DNA of 64,000 nt, taken from the NCBI RefSeq assembly GCF_001874625.1, contig NZ_CP017671.1, forward strand, positions 1,612,001 to 1,676,000. Reading direction: 5' to 3'. Positions 37,459 to 45,402 of the stretch are shown here, in pieces (the first letter of the stretch is position 1; each line of letters starts with the position of its first letter). The position numbers were made by a program, and so were the translations under genes. Source of the stretch: Providencia rettgeri (GTDB lineage Bacteria > Pseudomonadota > Gammaproteobacteria > Enterobacterales > Enterobacteriaceae). The notes below the pieces were generated by a model. That model made no database searches. It was given only the letters and a program-made list of their open reading frames with translations, and was not told where the DNA came from.

Positions 37459-37636
37459 TTAGGTGTTGGTTGCGTTACTTATGCGTACCATTTGGGACGT
37501 GAGCATTAAATATTGTATCAATTTGCTTGGTGTGTTTGGCTAAGTGATCTGGTGTTAAGTGTGCATATCGTAGAACCATTTTAATGTTTTTCCACCCGAA
37601 ATCCCCATGATAGATTGGGCTTGACTGCATCACCAC
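37459..37636 (-). pseudogene. Integrase C-terminal fragment, unit 2
   Basis: Same sequence as in unit 1 except that one copy of the 11-bp repeat atttgggacgt is gone, shifting the last codons out of frame. Confidence 0.65.
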
Positions 37637-37729
37637 TTATCCCGAGTACCAAAACGAAAACGGCGACGAATTAGAAAGCGAGGCCCTTGCGATATTCCAA
37701 ATGGTCACTGGATTGACGTGCGTGTAAAT

Positions 37730-37864
37730 ATGCCTAGTAACTTACTCTACAATCAAAAGCAAGCTGAAGCTGAGAGACTCGCTAAGCTAGAAGCAGAGCG
37801 ATTAGCGGAAGAAGAAGCTAAACGTGCAGCAAAGGAAGCGGCAGAACAGGTAGAGCAACAATAA
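37730..37864 (+). pseudogene. Charged-helix fragment, unit 2
   Basis: Identical to the unit 1 fragment (44 codons from the ATG, ending EQVEQQ). Confidence 0.45.
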
Positions 37865-37868
37865 AAAT

Positions 37869-37899
37869 CAATGCGCCAACGACTTAAGCTGGCGCATTG
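37869..37899 (-). terminator. Terminator of adhesin copy 2
   Basis: Same CAATGCGCCA / TGGCGCATTG hairpin as unit 1. Confidence 0.82.
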
Positions 37900-37910
37900 G
37901 TTTAATCAAC

Positions 37911-39044
37911 TTATTCTATCAAAATAGAGACATTCACATGCCCTTTGTAGGAGCCCGGCTTAACATTGCCTAGAGCGCATAAATTAAAATATAACGACTT
38001 AATAAAGTTTTGGCTAGGAAGCGTTGATAACGAGTGGCTGTTTAAGTATGAAATTGCGTCAGATGAGTTAGCATTACAAACAGTATCACTTTGAGAGCTT
38101 AATGATGTGGCGATATAAGGCAAGTCTGCTACAGCATTAGCAGTGCTACTCGTTAACACCATTCCTGTGGTGCTATTTTCCACCAGTGCATTCCCGGGGG
38201 ATAACGTTAAAAAGCCTTCCTTTCCGGCCTCGTTACAGCTTACCTGTATAGAAGCTAGGTTACTGGCTAATTTTTTCGGTGTCGGGAAATTCTGGCTTAA
38301 TTGTGTTGGAAAAGTAATATCAGTTTGTGTTATAGGGGTGACTCTGCACGCTTTGAGTGCGGTGATAGTGACGTTATCGGCCTGAGTGAATAAGTTGGGC
38401 GTTCCTTCGTGGGAAGTATTATATGACCCGGCCCATAAAGTTACTCCGCTAATAGTGGGGCGTAATTTATATGTTCCCGGTTTTAACTTACCGCCAACAG
38501 CATAAGCAGAATAACTTGATACAGTAAATATGGCTGGGTTTTCCCGAGAAGAACTATCCTTTTTAAAAAAGTTTTTTTGTCCACTTTTGGGGTTTATTCC
38601 TAAGTTAGTATCCCCTTTTGCATAGGCATTATTGAAAATATAAAGCCCATTTAATGAGGTGGCTTTTGACCTATTGTAGGTTGCAGAAACATGCTGTATT
38701 GACCCATCATAGCGGGTAAATTGTGCATTTAGAACTCCATTGATAGTAAGTACAATCATCGCACCTTTAGGGTCATCTATATTGATAAAGGGAATGCCAG
38801 TTGCGTCTATTTCGTTAAAATAGTCAATTGAAAGAATAGTATGACTTTCCCGAGTGTTTATCCCATAATGGTTTCTATTAGCCTCAAGATCTGTTTTTGT
38901 TGGAAGATAAGATGTAACTACCGCGACTGGAGGAACAACCTCTCCTAAATATCCAGTTGCACCAACCGGCACTTTTAATTCAATGGCATGACTCTGTGTG
39001 GATAGGGTTAATAAGGTGCTGAGCAAGAGTAATGTTTTTTTCAT
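37911..39044 (-). CDS. Secreted fimbrial-like adhesin, array copy 2
   Basis: A 377-residue protein whose variable domain (residues 42-222, for example YLPTKTDLEANRNHYGINTR and YAKGDTNLGINPKSG) is the same as in copy 1. The constant domain has the S and A variants found in copies 3-5. With the flanking DNA also nearly identical over 1.96 kb, this looks like a recent duplication, after which the constant domain of copy 1 or 2 changed. Signal peptide, constant head and cysteine positions are as in copy 1. Confidence 0.8.
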   Translation of the reverse strand: MKKTLLLLSTLLTLSTQSHAIELKVPVGATGYLGEVVPPVAVVTSYLPTKTDLEANRNHYGINTRESHTILSIDYFNEIDATGIPFINIDDPKGAMIVLTINGVLNAQFTRYDGSIQHVSATYNRSKATSLNGLYIFNNAYAKGDTNLGINPKSGQKNFFKKDSSSRENPAIFTVSSYSAYAVGGKLKPGTYKLRPTISGVTLWAGSYNTSHEGTPNLFTQADNVTITALKACRVTPITQTDITFPTQLSQNFPTPKKLASNLASIQVSCNEAGKEGFLTLSPGNALVENSTTGMVLTSSTANAVADLPYIATSLSSQSDTVCNANSSDAISYLNSHSLSTLPSQNFIKSLYFNLCALGNVKPGSYKGHVNVSILIE

Positions 39045-39363
39045 ATTCGTTATGCCTGCTGTAGAAAGTCAATATAAGCGTAAAATAAGTGTAATGGTGT
39101 ATTGTAGGGCATATAACGAAGTGCTAAGAGAGAATTTGTATTAGCATTTGTAAGTAATGGATACATTTATAATGAGTAAGAATGGAACTATATTGAAAGC
39201 AGGTGAAGAGGAGACTGTGCCTAAATTGTGACACAAAAATGAGAGTGGAATTTACTGGCGTATCAGTATAGTGTCACTAGAATGTCACTATCTGGCACGA
39301 ATATGTGAGTGTGAAAGCTAATTAATCCCTTAAATCAAATGGTTAATTATGGAAATGAAAACG

Positions 39364-39404
39364 CTTAATCATTAGGACGGGGGCGAACTCGCCACAACCT
39401 ACCA
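39364..39404 (+). repeat. Decayed tRNA-Lys 3' end, start of unit 3
   Basis: Same altered 41-nt sequence as at the head of unit 2, so the decay came before the unit 2/3 duplication. Confidence 0.8.
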
Positions 39405-39418
39405 AGTTTTTCAATAAG

Positions 39419-39596
39419 TTAGGTGTTGGTTGCGTTACTTATGCGTACCATTTGGGACGTGAGCATTAAATATTGTATCAATTTGCTTGGTGTGTTTGGC
39501 TAAGTGATCTGGTGTTAAGTGTGCATATCGTAGAACCATTTTAATGTTTTTCCACCCGAAATCCCCATGATAGATTGGGCTTGACTGCATCACCAC
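39419..39596 (-). pseudogene. Integrase C-terminal fragment, unit 3
   Basis: As in unit 2, with a single copy of the 11-bp repeat and a frameshifted C-terminus. Confidence 0.65.
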
Positions 39597-39689
39597 TTAT
39601 CCCGAGTACCAAAACGAAAACGGCGACGAATTAGAAAGCGAGGCCCTTGCGATATTCCAAATGGTCACTGGATTGACGTGCGTGTAAAT

Positions 39690-39824
39690 ATGCCTAGTAA
39701 CTTACTCTACAATCAAAAGCAAGCTGAAGCTGAGAGACTCGCTAAGCTAGAAGCAGAGCGATTAGCGGAAGAAGAAGCTAAACGTGCAGCAAAGGAAGCG
39801 GCAGAACAGGTAGAGCAACAATAA
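39690..39824 (+). pseudogene. Charged-helix fragment, unit 3
   Basis: Identical to units 1 and 2. Confidence 0.45.
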
Positions 39825-39828
39825 AAAT

Positions 39829-39859
39829 CAATGCGCCAACGACTTAAGCTGGCGCATTG
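39829..39859 (-). terminator. Terminator of adhesin copy 3
   Basis: Same 10-bp hairpin as the other units. Confidence 0.82.
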
Positions 39860-39870
39860 GTTTAATCAAC

Positions 39871-41007
39871 TTATTCTATCAAAATAGAGACATTCACATG
39901 CCCTTTGTAGGAGCCCGGCTTAACATTGCCTAGAGCGCATAAATTAAAATATAACGACTTAATAAAGTTTTGGCTAGGAAGCGTTGATAACGAGTGGCTG
40001 TTTAAGTATGAAATTGCGTCAGATGAGTTAGCATTACAAACAGTATCACTTTGAGAGCTTAATGATGTGGCGATATAAGGCAAGTCTGCTACAGCATTAG
40101 CAGTGCTACTCGTTAACACCATTCCTGTGGTGCTATTTTCCACCAGTGCATTCCCGGGGGATAACGTTAAAAAGCCTTCCTTTCCGGCCTCGTTACAGCT
40201 TACCTGTATAGAAGCTAGGTTACTGGCTAATTTTTTCGGTGTCGGGAAATTCTGGCTTAATTGTGTTGGAAAAGTAATATCAGTTTGTGTTATAGGGGTG
40301 ACTCTGCACGCTTTGAGTGCAGTGATAGTGACGTTATCACCCCGAGAAAATAAAACGGGTCGACTTTCACTAGTTACGCCAGAAGATGTAGCTCGCAAAG
40401 CTACCGAGTTAATAGTTGAGCGTAATTTATATGTTCCCGGTTTTAACTTACCGCCAACAGCATAAGCAGAATAACTTGATACAGTAAAGACCGATGCGTT
40501 TTGACTACCATTAATACCTGTAGATTCAAAAAAATTTTTACTGCCACTTCTCGGGTTTATCCCCCAAGAGATATCTGCATCTCGATAGGGACCATTGTAA
40601 ATATAAAGTCCATTCAATGAGGTGGTTTTTGACCTATTGAGGGTTGCGGAAACATGTTGCATTGACCCATAATAGCGCTTAAATTGTGCATTTAAGGCTC
40701 CATTGACAGTAAGTACAATCATCGGACCTTTAGGGTCATTTTCGTTGACAAAGGGAATACCCGTTGTGCCTATTTCAGAATAATAGGGTAACCCTGAAAC
40801 GACATTGCCTTCAGTGATGCTAAGTCCATAATAATCAGTATTGGCTTCAAGCGTCGAAATTGTTATAAGGTAGGCTGTAGTTACTGCAACAGGAGGAACA
40901 ACCTCTCCTAAATATCCAGTTGCACCAACCGGCACTTTTAATTCAATGGCATGACTCTGTGTGGATAGGGTTAATAAGGTGCTGAGCAAGAGTAATGTTT
41001 TTTTCAT
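39871..41007 (-). CDS. Secreted fimbrial-like adhesin, array copy 3
   Basis: A 378-residue protein with the invariant signal peptide and head. Its variable domain differs from copies 1 and 2: TTAYLITISTLEANTDYYGL, LPYYSEIGTTGIPFVNEND, FKRYYGSMQHVSATLNRSK, and TSSGVTSESRPVLFSRGDN before the constant domain. The blocks YYSEIGTTGIPFVNE and SESRPVLF are shared with copy 5, while ATLNRSKTTSLNGLYIYN keeps the NRSK of copies 1 and 2. This patchwork suggests exchange between copies. The motif SSYSAYAVGGKLKPGTYKLR is preserved. Confidence 0.8.
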   Translation of the reverse strand: MKKTLLLLSTLLTLSTQSHAIELKVPVGATGYLGEVVPPVAVTTAYLITISTLEANTDYYGLSITEGNVVSGLPYYSEIGTTGIPFVNENDPKGPMIVLTVNGALNAQFKRYYGSMQHVSATLNRSKTTSLNGLYIYNGPYRDADISWGINPRSGSKNFFESTGINGSQNASVFTVSSYSAYAVGGKLKPGTYKLRSTINSVALRATSSGVTSESRPVLFSRGDNVTITALKACRVTPITQTDITFPTQLSQNFPTPKKLASNLASIQVSCNEAGKEGFLTLSPGNALVENSTTGMVLTSSTANAVADLPYIATSLSSQSDTVCNANSSDAISYLNSHSLSTLPSQNFIKSLYFNLCALGNVKPGSYKGHVNVSILIE

Positions 41008-41325
41008 ATTCGTTATGCCTGCTGTAGAAAATCAATATAAGCGTAAAATAAGTGTAATGGTGTATTGTAGGGCATATAACGAAGTGCTAAGAGAGAATTT
41101 GTATTAGCATTTGTAAGTAATGGATACATTTATAATGAGTAAGAATGGAATTATATTGAAAGCAGGTGAAGAGGAGACTGTGCCAAATTGTGACACAAAA
41201 ATGAGAGTGGAATTTACTGGCGTATCAGTATAGTGTCACTAGAATGTCACTATCTGGCACGAATATGTGAGTGTGAAAGCTAATTAATCCCTTAAATCAA
41301 ATGGTTAATTATGGAAATGAAAACG

Positions 41326-41368
41326 CTTAATCATTAGGTCGGGGGTTCGAGCCCCCCACAACCCACCA
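41326..41368 (+). repeat. Intact tRNA-Lys 3' end, start of unit 4
   Basis: All 43 nt identical to the tRNA 3' end at 35431-35473, including CCA. It lacks the 5' half, so it is not a functional tRNA. It would be a full attachment-site core. Confidence 0.85.
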
Positions 41369-41382
41369 AGTTTTTCAATAAG

Positions 41383-41571
41383 TTAGGTGTTGGTTGGGTT
41401 ACTTATGCGTACCATTTGGGACGTATTTGGGACGTGAGCATTAAATATTGTATCAATTTGCTTGGCGTGTTTGGCTAGGTGATCTGGTGTTAAGTGTGCA
41501 TATCGTAGAACCATTTTAATGTTTTCCCACCCGAAATCCCCATGATAGATTGGGCTTGACTGCATCACCAC
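41383..41571 (-). pseudogene. Integrase C-terminal fragment, unit 4
   Basis: 62 codons as in unit 1, with both 11-bp repeats kept and a few substitutions ([16 protein letters not shown]). Confidence 0.7.
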
Positions 41572-41664
41572 TTATCCCGAGTACCAGAACGAAAACGGCG
41601 ACGAATTAGAAAGCGAGGCCCTTGCGATATTCCAAATGGTCACTGGATTGACGTGCGTGTAAAT

Positions 41665-41799
41665 ATGCCTAGTAACTTACTCTACAATCAAAAGCAAGCT
41701 GAGGCTGAGAGGCTCGCTAAGCTAGAAGCAGAGCGATTAGCGGAAGAAGAAGCTAAACGTGCAGCAAAGGTAGCGGCAGAACAGGTAGAGCAACAATAA
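41665..41799 (+). pseudogene. Charged-helix fragment, unit 4
   Basis: 44 codons as in unit 1 with small changes (AAKVAAEQ in place of AAKEAAEQ). Confidence 0.45.
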
Positions 41800-41803
41800 A
41801 AAT

Positions 41804-41834
41804 CAATGCGCCAACGACTTAAGCTGGCGCATTG
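41804..41834 (-). terminator. Terminator of adhesin copy 4
   Basis: Same 10-bp hairpin as the other units. Confidence 0.82.
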
Positions 41835-41845
41835 GTTTAATCAAC

Positions 41846-42982
41846 TTATTCTATCAAAATAGAGACATTCACATGCCCTTTGTAGGAGCCCGGCTTAACA
41901 TTGCCTAGAGCGCATAAATTAAAATATAACGACTTAATAAAGTTTTGGCTAGGAAGCGCTGATAACGAGTGGCTGTTTAAGTATGAAATTGCGTCAGATG
42001 AGTTAGCATTACAAACAGTATCACTTTGAGAGCTTAATGATGTGGCGATATAAGGCAAGTCTGCTACAGCATTAGCAGTGCTACTCGTTAACACCATTCC
42101 TGTGGTGCTATTTTCCACCAGTGCATTCCCGGGGGATAACGTTAAAAAGCCTTCCTTTCCGGCCTCGTTACAGCTTACCTGTATAGAAGCTAGGTTACTG
42201 GCTAATTTTTTCGGTGTCGGGAAATTCTGGCTTAATTGTGTTGGAAAAGTAATATCAGTTTGTGTTATAGGGGTGACTCTGCACGCTTTGAGTGCGGTGA
42301 TAGTGACGTTATCACCCCGAGAAAATAAAAGGGGTTGACCTTGAGAAATTAAGTGGGCGTTAGTGGTTAAAGATATCGAGTCAATAGTTGAGCGCAATCT
42401 ATATGTCCCCGCCTTTAGCTTACCGCCAACAGCATAAGCAGAATAACTTGATACAGTAAAGACCGCTGGGTTTTTCTTGTTATTAGATAAAGCTGTAGGT
42501 TCAAAAAAGTATTTACTGCCACCTCTCGGGTTTATCCCCCAAGAGCCTTCCCCTTTTTCATTGGGACTATTGAATATATAAAGTCCATTCAATGAAGTTA
42601 ATTTCGTCTTATTGAGAGTTGCAGAAACATGTTGTATGGACCCATCATAGCGCTTAAATTGTGCATTTAAGGCTCCATTGACAGTAAGTACAATCATCGC
42701 ACCGTTAGGGTCATCTTCATTGACAAAGGGAATACCCGTTGTGCCTATTTCATCGTAATAGGGTAACCCTTTAACGTGAAACCCTTCAGTGACACGAATT
42801 CCATAATGAAAAGTATTGTCTTCAAGCACCGAAGTTGTTGTCAAGTAGGCTGTAGTTGACGCGACTGGAGGAACAACCTCTCCTAAATATCCAGTTGCAC
42901 CAACCGGCACTTTTAATTCAATGGCATGACTCTGTGTGGATAGGGTTAATAAGGTGCTGAGCAAGAGTAATGTTTTTCTCAT
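41846..42982 (-). CDS. Secreted fimbrial-like adhesin, array copy 4
   Basis: A 378-residue protein starting MRKTLLLL (the only copy with R2). Its variable domain has STTAYLTTTSVLEDNTFHYG, RVTEGFHVKGLPYYDEIGTT, NEDDPNGAMIVLTVNGALNA and TNAHLISQGQPLLFSRGDN. It shares NEDDPNGAM, NKTK.TSLNGLYIF and GEGSWGINPR with copy 5 but has its own distal part. The constant domain carries one private change (SHSLSAL). Head, cysteines and C-terminal strand are invariant. Confidence 0.8.
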   Translation of the reverse strand: MRKTLLLLSTLLTLSTQSHAIELKVPVGATGYLGEVVPPVASTTAYLTTTSVLEDNTFHYGIRVTEGFHVKGLPYYDEIGTTGIPFVNEDDPNGAMIVLTVNGALNAQFKRYDGSIQHVSATLNKTKLTSLNGLYIFNSPNEKGEGSWGINPRGGSKYFFEPTALSNNKKNPAVFTVSSYSAYAVGGKLKAGTYRLRSTIDSISLTTNAHLISQGQPLLFSRGDNVTITALKACRVTPITQTDITFPTQLSQNFPTPKKLASNLASIQVSCNEAGKEGFLTLSPGNALVENSTTGMVLTSSTANAVADLPYIATSLSSQSDTVCNANSSDAISYLNSHSLSALPSQNFIKSLYFNLCALGNVKPGSYKGHVNVSILIE

Positions 42983-43301
42983 ATTAGTTATGCCTGCTGT
43001 AGAAAGTCAATATAAGCGTAAAATAAGTGTAATGGTGTATTGTAGGGCATATAACGAAGTGCTAAGAGAGAATTTGTATTAGCATTTGTAAGTAATGGAT
43101 ACATTTATAATGAGTAAGAATGGAATTATATTGAAAGCAGGTGAAGAGGAGACTGTGCCTAAATTGTGACACAAAAATGAGAGTGGAATTTACTGGCGTA
43201 TCAGTATAGTGTCACTAGAATGTCACTATCTGGCACGAATATGTGAGTGTGAAAGCTAATTAATCCCTTAAATCAAATGGTTAATTATGGAAATGAAAAC
43301 G

Positions 43302-43343
43302 CTGAATCATTAGGTCGGGGGTTCGAGCCCCCACAACCCACCA
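43302..43343 (+). repeat. Nearly intact tRNA-Lys 3' end, start of unit 5
   Basis: 42 of 43 nt retained: CTGAATCATT in place of CTTAATCATT, and one C lost from the C-run of the T-arm. Confidence 0.82.
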
Positions 43344-43357
43344 AGTTTTTCAATAAG

Positions 43358-43535
43358 TTAGGTGTTGGTTGCGTTACTTATGCGTACCATTTGGGACGTG
43401 AGCATTAAATATTGTATCAATTTGCTTGGCGTGTTTGGCTAAGTGATCTGGTGTTAAGTGTGCATATCGTAGAACCATTTTAATGTTTTCCCACCCGAAA
43501 TCCCCATGATAGATTGTGCTTGACTGCATCACCAC
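43358..43535 (-). pseudogene. Integrase C-terminal fragment, unit 5
   Basis: Single copy of the 11-bp repeat, as in units 2 and 3, with a frameshifted C-terminus. Confidence 0.65.
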
Positions 43536-43628
43536 TTATCCCGAGTACCAAAACGAAAACGGCGACGAATTAGAAAGCGAGGCCCTTGCGATATTCCAAA
43601 TGGTCACTGGATTGACGTGCGTGTAAAT

Positions 43629-43760
43629 ATGCCTAGTAACTTACTCTACAATCAAAAGCAAGCTGAAGCTGAGAGACTCGCTAAGATAGAAGCTAAACGT
43701 GCAGCAGAGGAAGCGGAAAGGGCAGAGCAGGAATCTGCGGAACAGGTAGAGCAACAATAA
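43629..43760 (+). pseudogene. Charged-helix fragment, unit 5 (variant)
   Basis: 43 codons. The head MPSNLLYNQKQAEAERLAK is as elsewhere, but the helix reads IEAKRAAEEAERAEQESAEQ. This is an in-frame rearrangement of the E/A/K repeat, unlike the other four units. Confidence 0.45.
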
Positions 43761-43764
43761 AAAT

Positions 43765-43795
43765 CAATGCGCCAACGACTTAAGCTGGCGCATTG
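43765..43795 (-). terminator. Terminator of adhesin copy 5
   Basis: Same 10-bp hairpin as the other units. Confidence 0.82.
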
Positions 43796-43806
43796 GTTTA
43801 ATCAAC

Positions 43807-44943
43807 TTATTCTATCAAAATAGAGACATTCACATGTCCTTTGTAGGAGCCCGGCTTAACATTGCCTAGAGCGCATAAATTAAAATATAACGACTTAATA
43901 AAGTTTTGGCTAGGAAGCGTTGATAACGAGTGGCTGTTTAAGTATGAAATTGCGTCAGATGAGTTAGCATTACAAACAGTATCACTTTGAGAGCTTAATG
44001 ATGTGGCGATATAAGGCAAGTCTGCTACAGCATTAGCAGTGCTACTCGTTAACACCATTCCTGTGGTGCTATTTTCCACCAGTGCATTCCCGGGGGATAA
44101 CGTTAAAAAGCCTTCCTTTCCGGCCTCGTTACAGCTTACCTGTATAGAAGCTAGGTTACTGGCTAATTTTTTCGGTGTCGGGAAATTCTGGCTTAATTGT
44201 GTTGGAAAAGTAATATCAGTTTGTGTTATAGGGGTGACTCTGCACGCTTTGAGTGCGGTGATAGTGAAGTTATCACCGCGAGTAAATAAAACGGGTCGAC
44301 TTTCACTAATTATGCCACCAGATGTAGCTCGCAAAGCTACCGAGTCAATAGTTGAGCGCAATTTATATGTCCCCGGTTTTAACTTACCGCCAACAGCATA
44401 AGCAGAATAACTTGATACAGTAAAGACCGATGCATTTTGACTATCATTAATACCTGTAGGTTTAAAAAATTTTTTATTGCCACTTCTCGGGTTTATCCCC
44501 CAAGAGCCCTCCCCTTTTTCATAGGCATTATTGAAAATATAAAGTCCATTCAATGAAGTTATTTTCGTCTTATTAAGAGTTGCAGAAACATGTTGCATTG
44601 CCCCATAATCGCGCATAAATTGTGCATTAAAGGCTCCATTGACGGTAAGTACAATCATCGCACCGTTAGGGTCGTCCTCATTGACAAAGGGAATACCCGT
44701 TGTGCCTATTTCAGAATAATAGGGTAACCCTGAAACGACATAGCGTTCAGTGATGCTAAGTCCATAATGATAAGTATTGGCTTCAAGCACCGCTGATGTT
44801 ATAAGGTAGGTTGTAGTTACTGCAACAGGAGGAACAACCTCTCCTAAATATCCAGTTGCACCAACCGGCACTTTTAATTCAATGGCATGACTCTGTGTGG
44901 ATAGGGTTAATAAGGTGCTGAGCAAGAGTAATGTTTTTTTCAT
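43807..44943 (-). CDS. Secreted fimbrial-like adhesin, array copy 5
   Basis: A 378-residue protein at the far end of the array from the tRNA, first in the direction of transcription. Its variable domain combines blocks seen elsewhere: SGLPYYSEIGTTGIPFVNE and the SESRPVLF segment as in copy 3, and DDPNGAMIVLTVNGA plus KGEGSWGINPRSG as in copy 4. Private parts are TTYLITSAVLEANTYHYGL and FMRDYGAMQHVS. Signal peptide, constant head, four cysteines and C-terminal domain are as in the others. Upstream similarity to the other units ends about 150 bp before the ATG. Confidence 0.8.
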   Translation of the reverse strand: MKKTLLLLSTLLTLSTQSHAIELKVPVGATGYLGEVVPPVAVTTTYLITSAVLEANTYHYGLSITERYVVSGLPYYSEIGTTGIPFVNEDDPNGAMIVLTVNGAFNAQFMRDYGAMQHVSATLNKTKITSLNGLYIFNNAYEKGEGSWGINPRSGNKKFFKPTGINDSQNASVFTVSSYSAYAVGGKLKPGTYKLRSTIDSVALRATSGGIISESRPVLFTRGDNFTITALKACRVTPITQTDITFPTQLSQNFPTPKKLASNLASIQVSCNEAGKEGFLTLSPGNALVENSTTGMVLTSSTANAVADLPYIATSLSSQSDTVCNANSSDAISYLNSHSLSTLPSQNFIKSLYFNLCALGNVKPGSYKGHVNVSILIE

Positions 44944-45182
44944 ATTCGTTATGCCTGCTGTAGAAAGTCAATATAAGCGTAAAATAAGTATAATAGTGTA
45001 TTGTAGAGCATATAACGAAATGCTAAGAGAGAATTTGTATTAGCATTTGTAAGTAATGGATACATTTATAATGGGTAAGAGTAGAGTTATATTTTTTATC
45101 CGTTCAGCAATGTGTGTTCTGAGTGTATTAGTGAATATGATACTTTGTGTAATAAGATAGAAAAAAGCCGCAGAGAGTGACT

Positions 45183-45402
45183 TTACTTGCTATATGCATC
45201 CAATAAGTCTTGAATACTCACATCCAGAATACCTGTTATCATGGATAGGTCATCTACGAATATTGATTATTTTCCATTTTCATATTGAATATATTTAGTT
45301 TCAAGCACGTCTAGGTATTTTATCATTTCTTTAGTTGAGATATTTTGGGCTATCCGCAAGGATTTAATAAATTCACCGAGCTTTTTATTTTTTATAACTC
45401 AT
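45183..45402 (-). pseudogene. Inactivated MrpJ-like XRE-family regulator
   Basis: A minus-strand frame reads LGEFIKSLRIAQNISTKEMI, then KYLDVLETKYIQYENGK, a TAA, then in the same frame SIFVDDLSMITGILDVSIQD and LLDAYSK. This is a complete XRE helix-turn-helix interrupted by one stop codon. The ATG at 45402 is one base out of frame with the body (A-rich stretch), a second lesion. MrpJ-type XRE regulators sit at the ends of fimbrial operons in Proteus and repress motility, so its place beside fimbrial-like genes is suggestive. Confidence 0.65.

Larger units (their letters stand above)
35431..45092. repeat. Five-unit tandem array of ~1.96 kb adhesin cassettes
   Basis: Units begin at 35431, 37404, 39364, 41326 and 43302, with spacings of 1973, 1960, 1962 and 1976 bp. 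Each contains, in order: the 3' end of tRNA-Lys or a decayed copy, an integrase C-terminal fragment (minus), a short charged-helix reading frame (plus), a hairpin terminator and a secreted fimbrial-like gene (minus) with about 320 bp of conserved upstream DNA. Flanks are nearly identical between units, and variation is concentrated in the middle of the large gene. Homology after the fifth gene fades near 45092. Confidence 0.93.

Noticed and set aside
35398..45092. CRISPR or shufflon interpretation of the tandem array
   Set aside because: Repeats are kilobase-long with intact genes all in one orientation. There are no short spacers, no inverted cassettes and no invertase gene.
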